DNA of 64,000 nucleotides, taken from contig CAWKKJ010000014.1 in assembly GCA_963850205.1 (NCBI GenBank), positions 124,001 through 188,000 on the forward strand, given 5' to 3'. The position numbers were made by a program, and so were the translations under genes. Below are positions 24,496 through 32,739 of this stretch, piece by piece. Each line of letters begins with the position of its first letter. The stretch's first letter is position 1. The DNA is from JACVRW01 sp963850205. Lineage in GTDB: Bacteria; Actinomycetota; Thermoleophilia; Solirubrobacterales; Thermoleophilaceae. Below the pieces are notes generated by a model, which saw only the letters and a list, made by a program, of their open reading frames with translations, had not been told where the DNA came from and did no database searches.

Positions 24496-25761
24496 ATGAC
24501 GACCCAAGCGTTTTCAGACAACGAGTACCTGTTCACCTCGGAGTCGGTCACCGAGGGCCATCCGGACAAGATGGCCGACCAGATCTCGGACGGCGTGCTG
24601 GACGCCGTGATGGCTGAGGACCCAGAGGGCCGGGTGGCCTGCGAGACCCTGGTGAACACGGGTCTGGTGGTGGTGTCGGGGGAGATCACGACCGACACCT
24701 ACGTGGACATCCCCAAGATCGCCCGCCAGACGATCGAGCGGATCGGCTACAGCGGCGGGCGCTACGGGTTCGACTGCGAGAGCTGTGCGGTGATCACGGC
24801 CATCGACGAGCAGTCGCCGGACATCGCCCAGGGCGTGGACAAGGCCTTCGAGGCCCGCACCGATCCGGCCGACGACGACGAGCTCGACGTGGCCGGTGCG
24901 GGCGACCAGGGCATGATGTTCGGCTACGCCACGCGCGAGACCAAGGAGCTCATGCCTCTCCCCATCCACCTGGCCCACAAGCTGGCGCACCGGCTCGCGG
25001 AGGTGCGGCGCGCGGACGTGATTCCCTATCTCGGGCCCGACGGCAAGACCCAGGTGACCGTGCGCTACGAGAGCGGCCGGCCGATCGAGATCGAGCGCGT
25101 GCTCATCTCCACCCAGCACAAGGACGGCGTGGACGCCGAGACCATGATCAAGCCCGACCTGTGGGAGCACGTGGTGCACCCGATCCTCCCGGGCGAGCTG
25201 TACGACGAGAAGAAGCTCCAGGACAGCTCGGGACGCAACTTCCTGGTCAACCCGACGGGCAAGTTCGTGATCGGCGGGCCGGTGGGCGACGCCGGGCTGA
25301 CCGGCCGCAAGATCATCGTCGACACCTACGGCGGGGCTGCCCGCCACGGCGGCGGCGCCTTCTCGGGCAAGGACCCGTCGAAGGTGGACCGCTCGGCCGC
25401 GTACGCGGCCCGCTACGTCGCCAAGAACGTGGTGGCGGCCGGGCTGGCCGACCGCTGCGAGGTACAGGTGGCCTACGCCATCGGCGTGGCCCACCCGGTG
25501 TCGGTGATGGTGGAGACCTTCGGCACCGAGCGGGTGAGCCGCTCGACGATCGCCGAGCTGGTTGACGCCCACTTCGACCTGCGTCCCGGCGCCTTCCGCG
25601 AGTACCTCAACCTGCACCGGCCGATCTACCAGAAGACCGCCGCCTACGGCCATTTCGGCCGCGAGGACGCCGACTTCACCTGGGAGAAGACCGACAAGGC
25701 CGAGATGTTGCGTGACGCCGCCGGGCTCGGCGAGCGCGAGAGCCAGCCGGCGTCAGCCTAG
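24496..25761 (+). CDS. metK: S-adenosylmethionine synthetase
   Basis: Makes SAM from methionine and ATP. Three-domain protein of 421 residues with SVTEGHPDKMADQISDGVLD (ATP/methionine site), GAGDQGMMFGYAT, and GGGAFSGKDPSKVDRSAAY (catalytic P-loop-like segment). Slightly longer than the ~400-residue norm through its C-terminal tail (LGERESQPASA). The ATG is followed directly by the family N-terminus. Its end overlaps the convergent cyclase gene stop by four bases. Confidence 0.97.
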   Translation: MTTQAFSDNEYLFTSESVTEGHPDKMADQISDGVLDAVMAEDPEGRVACETLVNTGLVVVSGEITTDTYVDIPKIARQTIERIGYSGGRYGFDCESCAVITAIDEQSPDIAQGVDKAFEARTDPADDDELDVAGAGDQGMMFGYATRETKELMPLPIHLAHKLAHRLAEVRRADVIPYLGPDGKTQVTVRYESGRPIEIERVLISTQHKDGVDAETMIKPDLWEHVVHPILPGELYDEKKLQDSSGRNFLVNPTGKFVIGGPVGDAGLTGRKIIVDTYGGAARHGGGAFSGKDPSKVDRSAAYAARYVAKNVVAAGLADRCEVQVAYAIGVAHPVSVMVETFGTERVSRSTIAELVDAHFDLRPGAFREYLNLHRPIYQKTAAYGHFGREDADFTWEKTDKAEMLRDAAGLGERESQPASA

Positions 25762-26879
25762 CGCTCACCGCCCGTCCGCACCCGGTAGACGCTCACCTCG
25801 CCCTCCACGCCCTTGAAGCGGCGCCGGCCGGCGAACGACCAGCTGTAGTCGCCGCCCGCCGCGTCGTGCACCTCCTCGGTGGTCACCACGCTGCCGCGGC
25901 GCGCGAACGCGGTGAGGCGGCTGGCAAGGTTCACGGGCCGCCCGTACCAGTCGCCGGCGCGGGGCAGAGCGTCCCCTGAGGCCAGGCCGGCCCGCAGCTG
26001 CTCGCCGTCCTCCGCCGCCGGCCCGTCGACCAGGGCCAGCACGGTCCGGATCAGCGGGTCCGGGGTGGGCGCCACGAGCATCGCGGCGTCGCCGATCGTC
26101 TTCACCAGCCGGACCGGCGCCCGCACCGCGTCCTCCACCCGCCGCTCGAAGCGGCCCACCACCGCCCCGAGCTCCTCGGGCAGCACCTGCTCGCCAAGGC
26201 TGGTGAAGCCCACGATGTCCACGAAGCTCACCACCGCCGCCTGGGCGCCGGGCAGCCGCCCGCTCTGAAGCTCGGCCTGGCCGATGACCGCCTGCCGTGC
26301 CTGTTCGCGCATGCGCAGGTTGAGCATGTGGCCAAGCGCGGGCGCCGCGAGCGGACCCAGCTCGCGCATCGACTCGGCGTAGCGCAGCCCGAGGTCGCGC
26401 TCGGTGTCCCCCGGCTGGAGCAGGGCCTCGCCGAAGGTCGAGACCAGGCTCGCGGCGACGCCCGACATGGCCTGGCTCATGGTCCGAGTGATCTGCAGGA
26501 AATCCTCGGTGCTCAGGCCGGCGCCCAGCAGGAGCGCGGCCTGCCGGGCGAGGGCCAGGTCGTCCTCGGTGAGGACGCGTTCTCCCTGAGCCGGGGAGGG
26601 CACGCCGAGGGCCCGCCGCGCCTCGAGCAGCACATCGAGCTCCAGGCCCGCCTCCTCGGCCACCTCCTCGCGCGTGAAGCGGCGGCCCTCGCCCTCCAGT
26701 ACGCGTTCCAGCGGCAGCAGCGCCAGCCGGTTCTCGCGGGTGGCTCGCTGGAGCTCCTCGAGCCCGAAGCCCTCTTGCTCGAGGGTGCGGAGCAGCTCGA
26801 GGCGCGCCTGCGCCGATCGCTCGTCCTGGGCGCCCTCCAGCAGCCCCTCGGCCTCGAAGTCGATCGGCACGGCGCACAT
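25758..26879 (-). CDS. class III adenylate cyclase with N-terminal regulatory domain
   Basis: A 373-residue soluble cyclase. Residues ~1-205 form an all-helical domain like the adenylate cyclase regulatory domain of M. tuberculosis Rv1264; residues ~213-366 are the class III catalytic domain. Catalytic positions are complete: metal-binding D221 (VSFVDIVGF) and D264 (KTIGDAAM), adenine-specifying K260 and D310, and N317/R321 (WYGRPVNLASRL) for the transition state. This pattern predicts an active ATP cyclase working as a homodimer, with the N-domain possibly autoinhibitory and pH-responsive as in Rv1264. A GTG two codons upstream (26885) is an alternative start. Divergent from priA with 57 bases between. 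Confidence 0.9.
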   Translation of the reverse strand: MCAVPIDFEAEGLLEGAQDERSAQARLELLRTLEQEGFGLEELQRATRENRLALLPLERVLEGEGRRFTREEVAEEAGLELDVLLEARRALGVPSPAQGERVLTEDDLALARQAALLLGAGLSTEDFLQITRTMSQAMSGVAASLVSTFGEALLQPGDTERDLGLRYAESMRELGPLAAPALGHMLNLRMREQARQAVIGQAELQSGRLPGAQAAVVSFVDIVGFTSLGEQVLPEELGAVVGRFERRVEDAVRAPVRLVKTIGDAAMLVAPTPDPLIRTVLALVDGPAAEDGEQLRAGLASGDALPRAGDWYGRPVNLASRLTAFARRGSVVTTEEVHDAAGGDYSWSFAGRRRFKGVEGEVSVYRVRTGGER

Positions 26880-26923
26880 CGTCACAGGTCGGGCGGGCCC
26901 CGAGCGCCGTCCGCCCGCCCGCG

Positions 26924-26929
26924 TAGCGT
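26924..26929 (+). promoter_or_regulatory. -10 element of priA (TAGCGT), leaderless type
   Basis: TAGCGT ends seven bases before the priA GTG at 26937, in the short gap divergent from the cyclase gene. Confidence 0.5.
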
Positions 26930-26936
26930 CAGGCCC

Positions 26937-29117
26937 GTGATCGCCAAGGTGGAGCCGCTGACCCCCGCCCGCTCGCTGCGGGGGCCGTTCGACTACCGCC
27001 TGGCGGGCGCGCTCGCCGACGTGGGGGTGGGGAGCATGCTGGTGGTGCCCTTCGGGCCCCGGCGCCTGCTCGGGGTGGTGGTGGACCTCGCCACCGAGAG
27101 CGAGCTGCCCGCGGAGCGACTGGCAGAGCCGCTGGCGGCCCTGGAGGCCGACCTGCCGGAGCCGCTCGTGCGCCTGGGGCTGTGGGTGGCCTACGAGTAC
27201 GTCTCCACCCCGGCTCGCGGCCTGGCGCTCGTGCTGCCGCCGGGTACGGGCACGGGCTCCGCCCGGCCGCTGCGGCCCAAGCGCTCGCTGCGGGCGGCGC
27301 TCACGCCGGCCGGGCAGACGCTGCTGGCCGCGGGGGCGGCCGGCCCCGCACCGCCGCGGCTGGGGGCGCGCCAGCGCGGGGCGCTCGACGCCCTCGGCGC
27401 CGGACCGCTGAGAGCGGCGGCGCTGTCGCGGCGCACCGGTTGCGACCACTCCACGCTGCGCAGCCTCGAGCGCCGCGGCCTCATCCGGCTCGAGCGAACG
27501 GCCGAGCCCGCGCGCCGCCCCCGGGTGGACGGGACGGGCGCCGGCGCACAGCCCCGCGCCCTGACCGCCCACCAGCGCGCGGCGCTCGACGTGATCGAGC
27601 CGCGGGTGGGGATGCCGGGCGAGCCGCTGCTGCTCCACGGCGTGACCGGCAGCGGCAAGACCGAGGTCTACCTGTGCGCGGTCGCCGCCGCGTTGGGGCG
27701 GGGGCGCTCGGCGATCGTGCTGGTGCCCGAGATCGCGCTCACCCCGCAGACGGCCGGGAGGTTCGTCGAGCGCTTCGGCGACGCGGTGGCCGTCATGCAC
27801 TCGCGCCTGTCGCCGCGCGAGCGCTACGACGAGTGGTGGCGCATGCGCCGCGGCGAGGCCCGGGTCTGCGTCGGCCCGCGCTCGGCCGTGTTCGCGCCGT
27901 TCGACGACCTGGGGCTGGTGGTGATCGACGAGGAGCACGACGGTTCCTACAAGCAGGAGGGCGACCCGCGCTACGACGCCCGCACAGTGGCCGAGCGCCG
28001 GACGGCGCAGGAGGGGGCCCTGCTCCTGGCCGGCAGCGCCACACCGCGGCCGGAGAGCATCCTGCGCTACGAGCGCCTCGAGCTGCCGGAGCGCGTGGAC
28101 GGCCGGCCGTTGCCGGCGGTCGAACTGGTGGCCACGCCGGGGGCGGCGGGCGCCCTCGCCGAGCGCACGCGGCAAGCGCTCGACGCCGTCCGCCGGGCGG
28201 GCGAGAAGGCGATAGTCCTGCTGAACCGCCGCGGCTGGTCCAACTTCCTCTCCTGCCGGGTGTGCGGCCGGGTCTGGGAGTGCCCGGACTGCGACGTGAC
28301 CCTGGTCCTCCACCGCGCGCAGGGCGACGTGGCCTGCCACCACTGCGGTCACCGCGAGCCGGTGCCGCGGGCGTGCGGCGACTGCGGCTCGGTGGCGGTC
28401 GCCCGCCACGGCCTGGGCACCGAGCAGCTCGAGCGCGAGCTCGAGGCGCTGGTGGCCCCGCTTCCGGTCTTCCGGCTGGACTCCGACGTGGCCGCGGCCT
28501 CCGGAGTGGGCGCGGTGCTCCGCCGCTTCGCCTCCGCGCCCTCGGGGGTCCTGGTGGGCACGCAGATGGTGGCCAAGGGCCACGACTTCCCGGAGGTCAC
28601 GCTCGGCGTCGTGCTCGACGCCGACGCCACGCTGCGGTTTCCCGACTTCCGCGCCGAGGAACGCACCTTCGCCCTGGTGGCCCAGCTGGCGGGTCGCAGC
28701 GGCCGCGGCGAGCGCGGCGGCCGGGTGATCGTGCAGGCGCTCGATCCCGGCGCCCGTGCCCTCCGCCACGCCGCCGCCCACGACGCCTCCGGCTTCCTCG
28801 CCGGCGAGCTCGAGCGGCGCCGGGCGCTGTCCTATCCGCCCTACGGCCACCTGGTGCGGGTGGTGTGCGCCTCGACCGACAGCGGGCCGGAGCTGAGCGC
28901 GGCCGAGGCGGTGCGCGAGCGGATCGAGGCGGCGGGCGTGCCCGTGCTGGGGCCGGCGCCGCTCTTCCGGCGCCAGGCCCGCCAGCGGGCGCAGCTGGTG
29001 GTTCGCACGCCGGAGCGCGAGCCGGCCATCGCCGCGGTCCGCGACGCCGTGGAGGCCGTGGCCGGCGACCGGGCCCACGCCCGCGCCAGCTTCGCCGTGG
29101 ACGTCGATCCGCAGTAG
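26937..29117 (+). CDS. priA: primosomal protein N' (replication restart helicase)
   Basis: Superfamily 2 DNA helicase that reloads the replisome at stalled forks. 726 residues: N-terminal 3'-DNA-binding domain, then Walker A GVTGSGKTEVY, Walker B DEEHDGSYKQ, the zinc-binding insert with CRVCGRVWECPDCD and CHHCGHREPVPRACGDCG (eight cysteines, intact), and the helicase C region with GTQMVAKGHDFP and QLAGRSGRGERGG. Actinomycete PriA proteins often have degenerate helicase motifs; here motif I and II look intact. The GTG at 26937 is chosen since upstream in-frame sequence is antisense to the cyclase. Confidence 0.96.
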   Translation: MIAKVEPLTPARSLRGPFDYRLAGALADVGVGSMLVVPFGPRRLLGVVVDLATESELPAERLAEPLAALEADLPEPLVRLGLWVAYEYVSTPARGLALVLPPGTGTGSARPLRPKRSLRAALTPAGQTLLAAGAAGPAPPRLGARQRGALDALGAGPLRAAALSRRTGCDHSTLRSLERRGLIRLERTAEPARRPRVDGTGAGAQPRALTAHQRAALDVIEPRVGMPGEPLLLHGVTGSGKTEVYLCAVAAALGRGRSAIVLVPEIALTPQTAGRFVERFGDAVAVMHSRLSPRERYDEWWRMRRGEARVCVGPRSAVFAPFDDLGLVVIDEEHDGSYKQEGDPRYDARTVAERRTAQEGALLLAGSATPRPESILRYERLELPERVDGRPLPAVELVATPGAAGALAERTRQALDAVRRAGEKAIVLLNRRGWSNFLSCRVCGRVWECPDCDVTLVLHRAQGDVACHHCGHREPVPRACGDCGSVAVARHGLGTEQLERELEALVAPLPVFRLDSDVAAASGVGAVLRRFASAPSGVLVGTQMVAKGHDFPEVTLGVVLDADATLRFPDFRAEERTFALVAQLAGRSGRGERGGRVIVQALDPGARALRHAAAHDASGFLAGELERRRALSYPPYGHLVRVVCASTDSGPELSAAEAVRERIEAAGVPVLGPAPLFRRQARQRAQLVVRTPEREPAIAAVRDAVEAVAGDRAHARASFAVDVDPQ

Positions 29118-29138
29118 CTCGCCTTGCGGCGCCCGCGT

Positions 29139-29144
29139 TAGAAT
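29139..29144 (+). promoter_or_regulatory. -10 element of def (TAGAAT), leaderless type
   Basis: TAGAAT, close to consensus TATAAT, ends eight bases before the def ATG at 29153. Confidence 0.5.
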
Positions 29145-29152
29145 CGACCCTC

Positions 29153-29740
29153 ATGGATGACCAGGCCGACCTCGAGCCGATGGAGAAGGAGACTCCGTCG
29201 ATCGACCCGGAGGTCGAGGCCCGCCGGCTGGCGGCGATGTCGTTCGTGCGCCGCCTCGGCGATCCGGTGCTGAAGTCGAGCGCCACCCCAGTCGACCGCT
29301 TCGATGACTCCCTGCGCCGCCAGGTGAGCCGCATGGCCGGGCTCATGAACGACGCCTTCGGCGTCGGCCTGGCCGCCCCCCAGCTCGGGCTCTCGCAGCG
29401 TCTGTTGGTCTACCGGGTGGGCCCCGACGCCCCGCTCGTCGCGCTCATAAACCCGCAGATCGAGTGGGCCAGCCGCGGGGAGGAGACCTTTGAGGAGGGC
29501 TGCCTCTCGATACCGGGGATCAGCGTGGACGTCGAGCGCCCGGTGCACGTGCGCGTGCTCGCGCTGGACGAGGAGGGCGATGAGCGCCGGGTGGAGGCAT
29601 CGGGCCTCGAGGCCCGCGTGATCCAGCACGAGATGGACCACCTCGACGGGGTGCTCATCCTGGACCGCACGTCGCGCGACGAGCGCAAGCGGGCGCTGCG
29701 GGAGCTGCGCGAGGCCGAGCGGGAGCGCGAGGCGGCCTAG
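29153..29740 (+). CDS. def: peptide deformylase
   Basis: Removes the N-formyl group from nascent proteins. The three metalloenzyme motifs are complete: GVGLAAPQLG, EEGCLSIPG (Cys ligand) and QHEMDHLDG (two His ligands and catalytic Glu). The 195-residue protein has an N-terminal extension of about 35 residues (DDQADLEPMEKETPSID...) before the usual start region; an internal ATG at 29180 would shorten it, but the -10 element favours 29153. The acidic-basic C-terminal helix (ERKRALRELREAERERE) is typical. Ends overlapping the convergent SDR gene by four bases. Confidence 0.95.
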   Translation: MDDQADLEPMEKETPSIDPEVEARRLAAMSFVRRLGDPVLKSSATPVDRFDDSLRRQVSRMAGLMNDAFGVGLAAPQLGLSQRLLVYRVGPDAPLVALINPQIEWASRGEETFEEGCLSIPGISVDVERPVHVRVLALDEEGDERRVEASGLEARVIQHEMDHLDGVLILDRTSRDERKRALRELREAEREREAA

Positions 29741-30570
29741 CGCCAGGCCAGGACCTTGCCGAAGCGGATCAGCTCGCCGCGGTGCCGCGGGTCGATCACG
29801 GGGTCCAGCGCGAGGTCCAGCAACGCGACGGCTGCCTCGGCCGGACTCTTGGCGCCGGTCATGTCGAACCAGGGTCGAGAGGCGCCGGTGTCGACCATTC
29901 CCGGGCACACTGCCGCCACCAGCCTCTCCTGCTCCACGTCGGCTGCGCGGCGCTGGTCGGCGAGCACACGCACGGACGCGACCTGGCCGACCTTTGACGG
30001 GATGTTGATGAACTCGGGCCATCCCTCGCCGGCGGCCCGGCCGTCCCTGACCGCGTCCCGCCAGGACCGCATCGTTGCGTCGACGTCGTCGAGGGTCATC
30101 GTCTCGGTGTCGAAGCGCCCGTGGAGACGTGCGGGCAGCTCATGCAGGGTGCCGAGCGTGCTGGCTACGACGAGCAGCCGCCCGCCCCTTCGCAGCAGGG
30201 GAGAAAACGCTCGCAGGACTCGTGTGGTGCCGAGGTTGTTGGTCTCGACGTAGTTGTCGATGACCTCGGCCGGCGGATCGGACGGCATGACTCGCTGGTA
30301 GTGGTTCGAGAAGACGATGTCCACTCCACCGTGCCGGCCACGGATCTCCTGTGCGAACGCCTCGACAGCCGCGCCGTCGCGAACATCCAGGACCTGTGCT
30401 CGCACCTCGGCCCGCGGATGTTCGACCCGGCCTGCGGCTCTCCGCACGCGCTCTGGGTCGCGGCCGGTCAGGTACACCACGTCGCCCGTTTCGAGCCGCT
30501 GGCCCAAGCCTTCCGCGAGAGCGAAGCCCAGACCCTGGTTGGCGCCCGTGACCATGGCGATCCTGCCCAT
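29737..30570 (-). CDS. short-chain dehydrogenase-like protein lacking the catalytic tyrosine
   Basis: Rossmann-fold SDR of 277 residues, closest in form to carbonyl reductase-type SDRs. The cofactor motif TGANQGLG is at residues 8-15 and the serine position is S137 (VVASTLG). At the YxxxK position the sequence is NIPSK: K193 is present but the tyrosine is Asn189, and the NNAG motif is replaced by FSNHY. So reductase activity is doubtful or the mechanism differs. Divergent from a LysR regulator across a 71-base AT-richer gap, the usual layout for a LysR target. Confidence 0.82.
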   Translation of the reverse strand: MGRIAMVTGANQGLGFALAEGLGQRLETGDVVYLTGRDPERVRRAAGRVEHPRAEVRAQVLDVRDGAAVEAFAQEIRGRHGGVDIVFSNHYQRVMPSDPPAEVIDNYVETNNLGTTRVLRAFSPLLRRGGRLLVVASTLGTLHELPARLHGRFDTETMTLDDVDATMRSWRDAVRDGRAAGEGWPEFINIPSKVGQVASVRVLADQRRAADVEQERLVAAVCPGMVDTGASRPWFDMTGAKSPAEAAVALLDLALDPVIDPRHRGELIRFGKVLAWR

Positions 30571-30615
30571 GGCCGAACACGATAACTCCGCCTTCTAATG
30601 CTTCAAACGACGTTA

Positions 30616-30626
30616 TATCATCGATA
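30616..30626. promoter_or_regulatory. candidate LysR operator (TATC-N3-GATA)
   Basis: An interrupted palindrome, TATC ATC GATA, in the middle of the SDR/LysR intergenic gap, which is markedly AT-richer than surrounding DNA. It fits the dyad type bound by LysR regulators at divergent promoters; binding is inferred. Confidence 0.4.
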
Positions 30627-30641
30627 CCATGCGCTATACGC

Positions 30642-31643
30642 ATGGATACCGGCCAGCTCGTCGCATTCCGTGAGGTCGCCGGCCGCGGTTCGTTCACCGC
30701 GGCGGGCGAGGCCCTGCAGTTCACCCAATCGGCGATCTCCCGCCAGATCGCTGGCCTCGAGGGTGAAATGGGCGCGCTGCTATTCGACCGACTCCCCCGC
30801 CGCGGTGTGCGACTGACCGACGCCGGTCGCTCTCTCCTGCCCCACGCAGAAGCGGTGCTCGAGCGCCTGGGTGCGGCCCAGCACGAGCTCGACGCACTCG
30901 GCCGGCTGGACGCTGGGCACCTCCGTGTGGGCGCGTTCCCCACCGCCAACGCCGAGCTCGTGCCGCGCGCGCTCGCCGCGTTTCGCGCTCAGCATCCGAA
31001 CGTTTCGCCCTCGTTGATCGAAGGGACGTCTCCTCGCCAGCTCGAGCGCCTTCGGGCGGGCGAGCTGCACCTCGCCGTGGTCAGCTCCGACGCCCGGCTA
31101 CCGCTCGACGGTGAGGGCGTCGAGCTCGCCCACCTGATCGACGAGCCGATGCTGGTCGCCCTGCCTCGATCCCACCGACTCGCCAGCCGGCGCGCGCTCC
31201 GACTGGCCGAGCTCACCGGCGAAAGCTGGATCGTCGGAGACCGCTCGGTTTTTGACCCGCTGCTGACGTTGGCCCCCGAGCTCGCCGAACGCGGGCGAAT
31301 CGAGTTTGTGGCCCGCGAGTGGACCGCGAAGCAGGGCCTCGTAGCCGCCGGGTTCGGGGTCACCCTGGTTCCTGCGCTGGCAGTCAGCACGGTCCGGGGT
31401 GAGGTCGCGCTGGTGGCGCTGCACGGTGACGATGCCCCCGCACGGGCCGTCCACGTCGCCACCCCAAAGGGAGCGGCTGCACCGCCCGCAGCCGGCGCCT
31501 TCATTCCCCTGCTACGCCGGGTTGTGACCGAGCTCGCCGGCGAGATGCGCAAGCGCGGCCTCAGGCTGCCGACCCGCCGGAGGCAAACCGCGGTTCCACG
31601 CTCTCCACGGTCCCCTCGGCGTCCGCCCGCAGGGCCGCCGTGA
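30642..31643 (+). CDS. LysR-family transcriptional regulator
   Basis: Regulator with N-terminal winged helix-turn-helix (FTAAGEALQFTQSAISRQIAGLE, about residues 19-41) and a substrate-binding domain to about residue 300. The final ~27 residues are Arg/Pro-rich (LRLPTRRRQTAVPRSPRSP...) and lie entirely over the 3' end of the convergent oxidoreductase gene, an 83-base antisense overlap; the family normally ends before this, so the original stop may have been lost. Probably controls the divergent SDR gene and itself. Confidence 0.9.
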   Translation: MDTGQLVAFREVAGRGSFTAAGEALQFTQSAISRQIAGLEGEMGALLFDRLPRRGVRLTDAGRSLLPHAEAVLERLGAAQHELDALGRLDAGHLRVGAFPTANAELVPRALAAFRAQHPNVSPSLIEGTSPRQLERLRAGELHLAVVSSDARLPLDGEGVELAHLIDEPMLVALPRSHRLASRRALRLAELTGESWIVGDRSVFDPLLTLAPELAERGRIEFVAREWTAKQGLVAAGFGVTLVPALAVSTVRGEVALVALHGDDAPARAVHVATPKGAAAPPAAGAFIPLLRRVVTELAGEMRKRGLRLPTRRRQTAVPRSPRSPRRPPAGPP

Positions 31644-32739
31644 ACAGGTCGTGGGTGAGGGCCACCTCCTCCGGCGTGACGCAGTGAAACGGCTGGCGCA
31701 TTCCCTCGCGGCCGTGGGCCAGCTCGTCGAGGAACGCCGCCCACATCTGCTGCACGGCGTCGGAGAAGCCGAACTCGAAGATCGGCCCGGTGAAGCTGGG
31801 ATAGGCCGACTGCGAGCCCAGGTCCGTCTCGGCAAACTCCTGGCGGGCGCCGGGCTCGTAGCGCATGGTGCGCAACGTCTTGGGGCGCTTGGTGGTGTAC
31901 GCGATGGAGCCCTCGGTGCCGTCGACCTCGATCGTCCAGGTGTTGGTGTGGCCGGGGGCGATGCGCTTGGTCTCGATCCGCAGGGGGAACTCGTCGCCGC
32001 CGTGGCGGGCGCGGCAGAGCAGCACCGCGTTGTCAGGGGTGTCGCACGGCGCTCGGCCGCCCTGGCCGTCGGGGCGGTCGGCCACGATGTCGCTCAGCAG
32101 GGCGCGCACGTCGAGGGGCGCCCAGCCCGCGCGCAGCGGGAGGTGGAGCGGGTGCATACCCAGGTCGCCGAGGCAGCCGTAGGCGCCGTTGGTCTCCGCC
32201 CGCCGCTTCCAGTTGATCGGCTTGTCGGGGTCCAGGTCGCTCGAGTGCAGGAACAGCGAACGGACCTCGATGGGGCGCCCGAAGCGGCCGGCGGCGATCC
32301 AGCGCCACACCTCCTGCCCTCCGGGGAAGAAGGGCAGCTCGGACGAGCAGCGCACGAGCAGGCCGGGGTGCGCGGCCACGGCGTCCATGATGGCCGCGTT
32401 GGCCTCCAGGTCGATGCCGAAGGGCTTCTCGCCCATCAGGTGCCTGCCTGCCTCCAGCACGGCCGTGTACAGCTCGGCGTGGAGGTGGTGCGGCACGGCC
32501 ACGTAGACGGCCTCCACCTCCGGGTCGGCGAGCAGCGTGCGGTAGTCGTCGGTCAGCCGGGGCGTGTCCTGAAGGCGTCCGTACCAGTCGAGCGTGCCGG
32601 GGTCGACGTCGCACACGTGCACGACTCGGGGGCGCACGCCGAGGTCTCGAAGGTTCATCCAGCGCCCTGCGGCGCTGGCCAGCTCTCGCCCCATCAGCCC
32701 GCCGCCGATGAGGCCCAGCCCGACGACCCGCTCAGCCAC
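31561..32739 (-). CDS. Gfo/Idh/MocA-family oxidoreductase
   Basis: NAD(P)-dependent sugar or cyclitol dehydrogenase, 392 residues. N-terminal Rossmann domain with LIGGGLMGRELA, the conserved EKPFGID (catalytic Lys region) near residue 105, and a C-terminal alpha/beta domain with GDLGMHPLHLPLR (the His typical of the family). Third gene of a pfkB-aldolase-dehydrogenase operon; it overlaps the aldolase gene by eight bases. The substrate is unknown; a sugar feeding the kinase/aldolase steps is the natural inference. Its last 83 bases are antisense to the LysR gene. Confidence 0.9.
   Translation of the reverse strand: MAERVVGLGLIGGGLMGRELASAAGRWMNLRDLGVRPRVVHVCDVDPGTLDWYGRLQDTPRLTDDYRTLLADPEVEAVYVAVPHHLHAELYTAVLEAGRHLMGEKPFGIDLEANAAIMDAVAAHPGLLVRCSSELPFFPGGQEVWRWIAAGRFGRPIEVRSLFLHSSDLDPDKPINWKRRAETNGAYGCLGDLGMHPLHLPLRAGWAPLDVRALLSDIVADRPDGQGGRAPCDTPDNAVLLCRARHGGDEFPLRIETKRIAPGHTNTWTIEVDGTEGSIAYTTKRPKTLRTMRYEPGARQEFAETDLGSQSAYPSFTGPIFEFGFSDAVQQMWAAFLDELAHGREGMRQPFHCVTPEEVALTHDLFTAALRADAEGTVESVEPRFASGGSAA

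Noticed and set aside
25758..29078. 1106-codon minus-strand open frame over priA
   Set aside because: Only its last third (the cyclase, 25758-26879) is protein-like; the rest is antisense to priA with typical GC-rich shadow composition.
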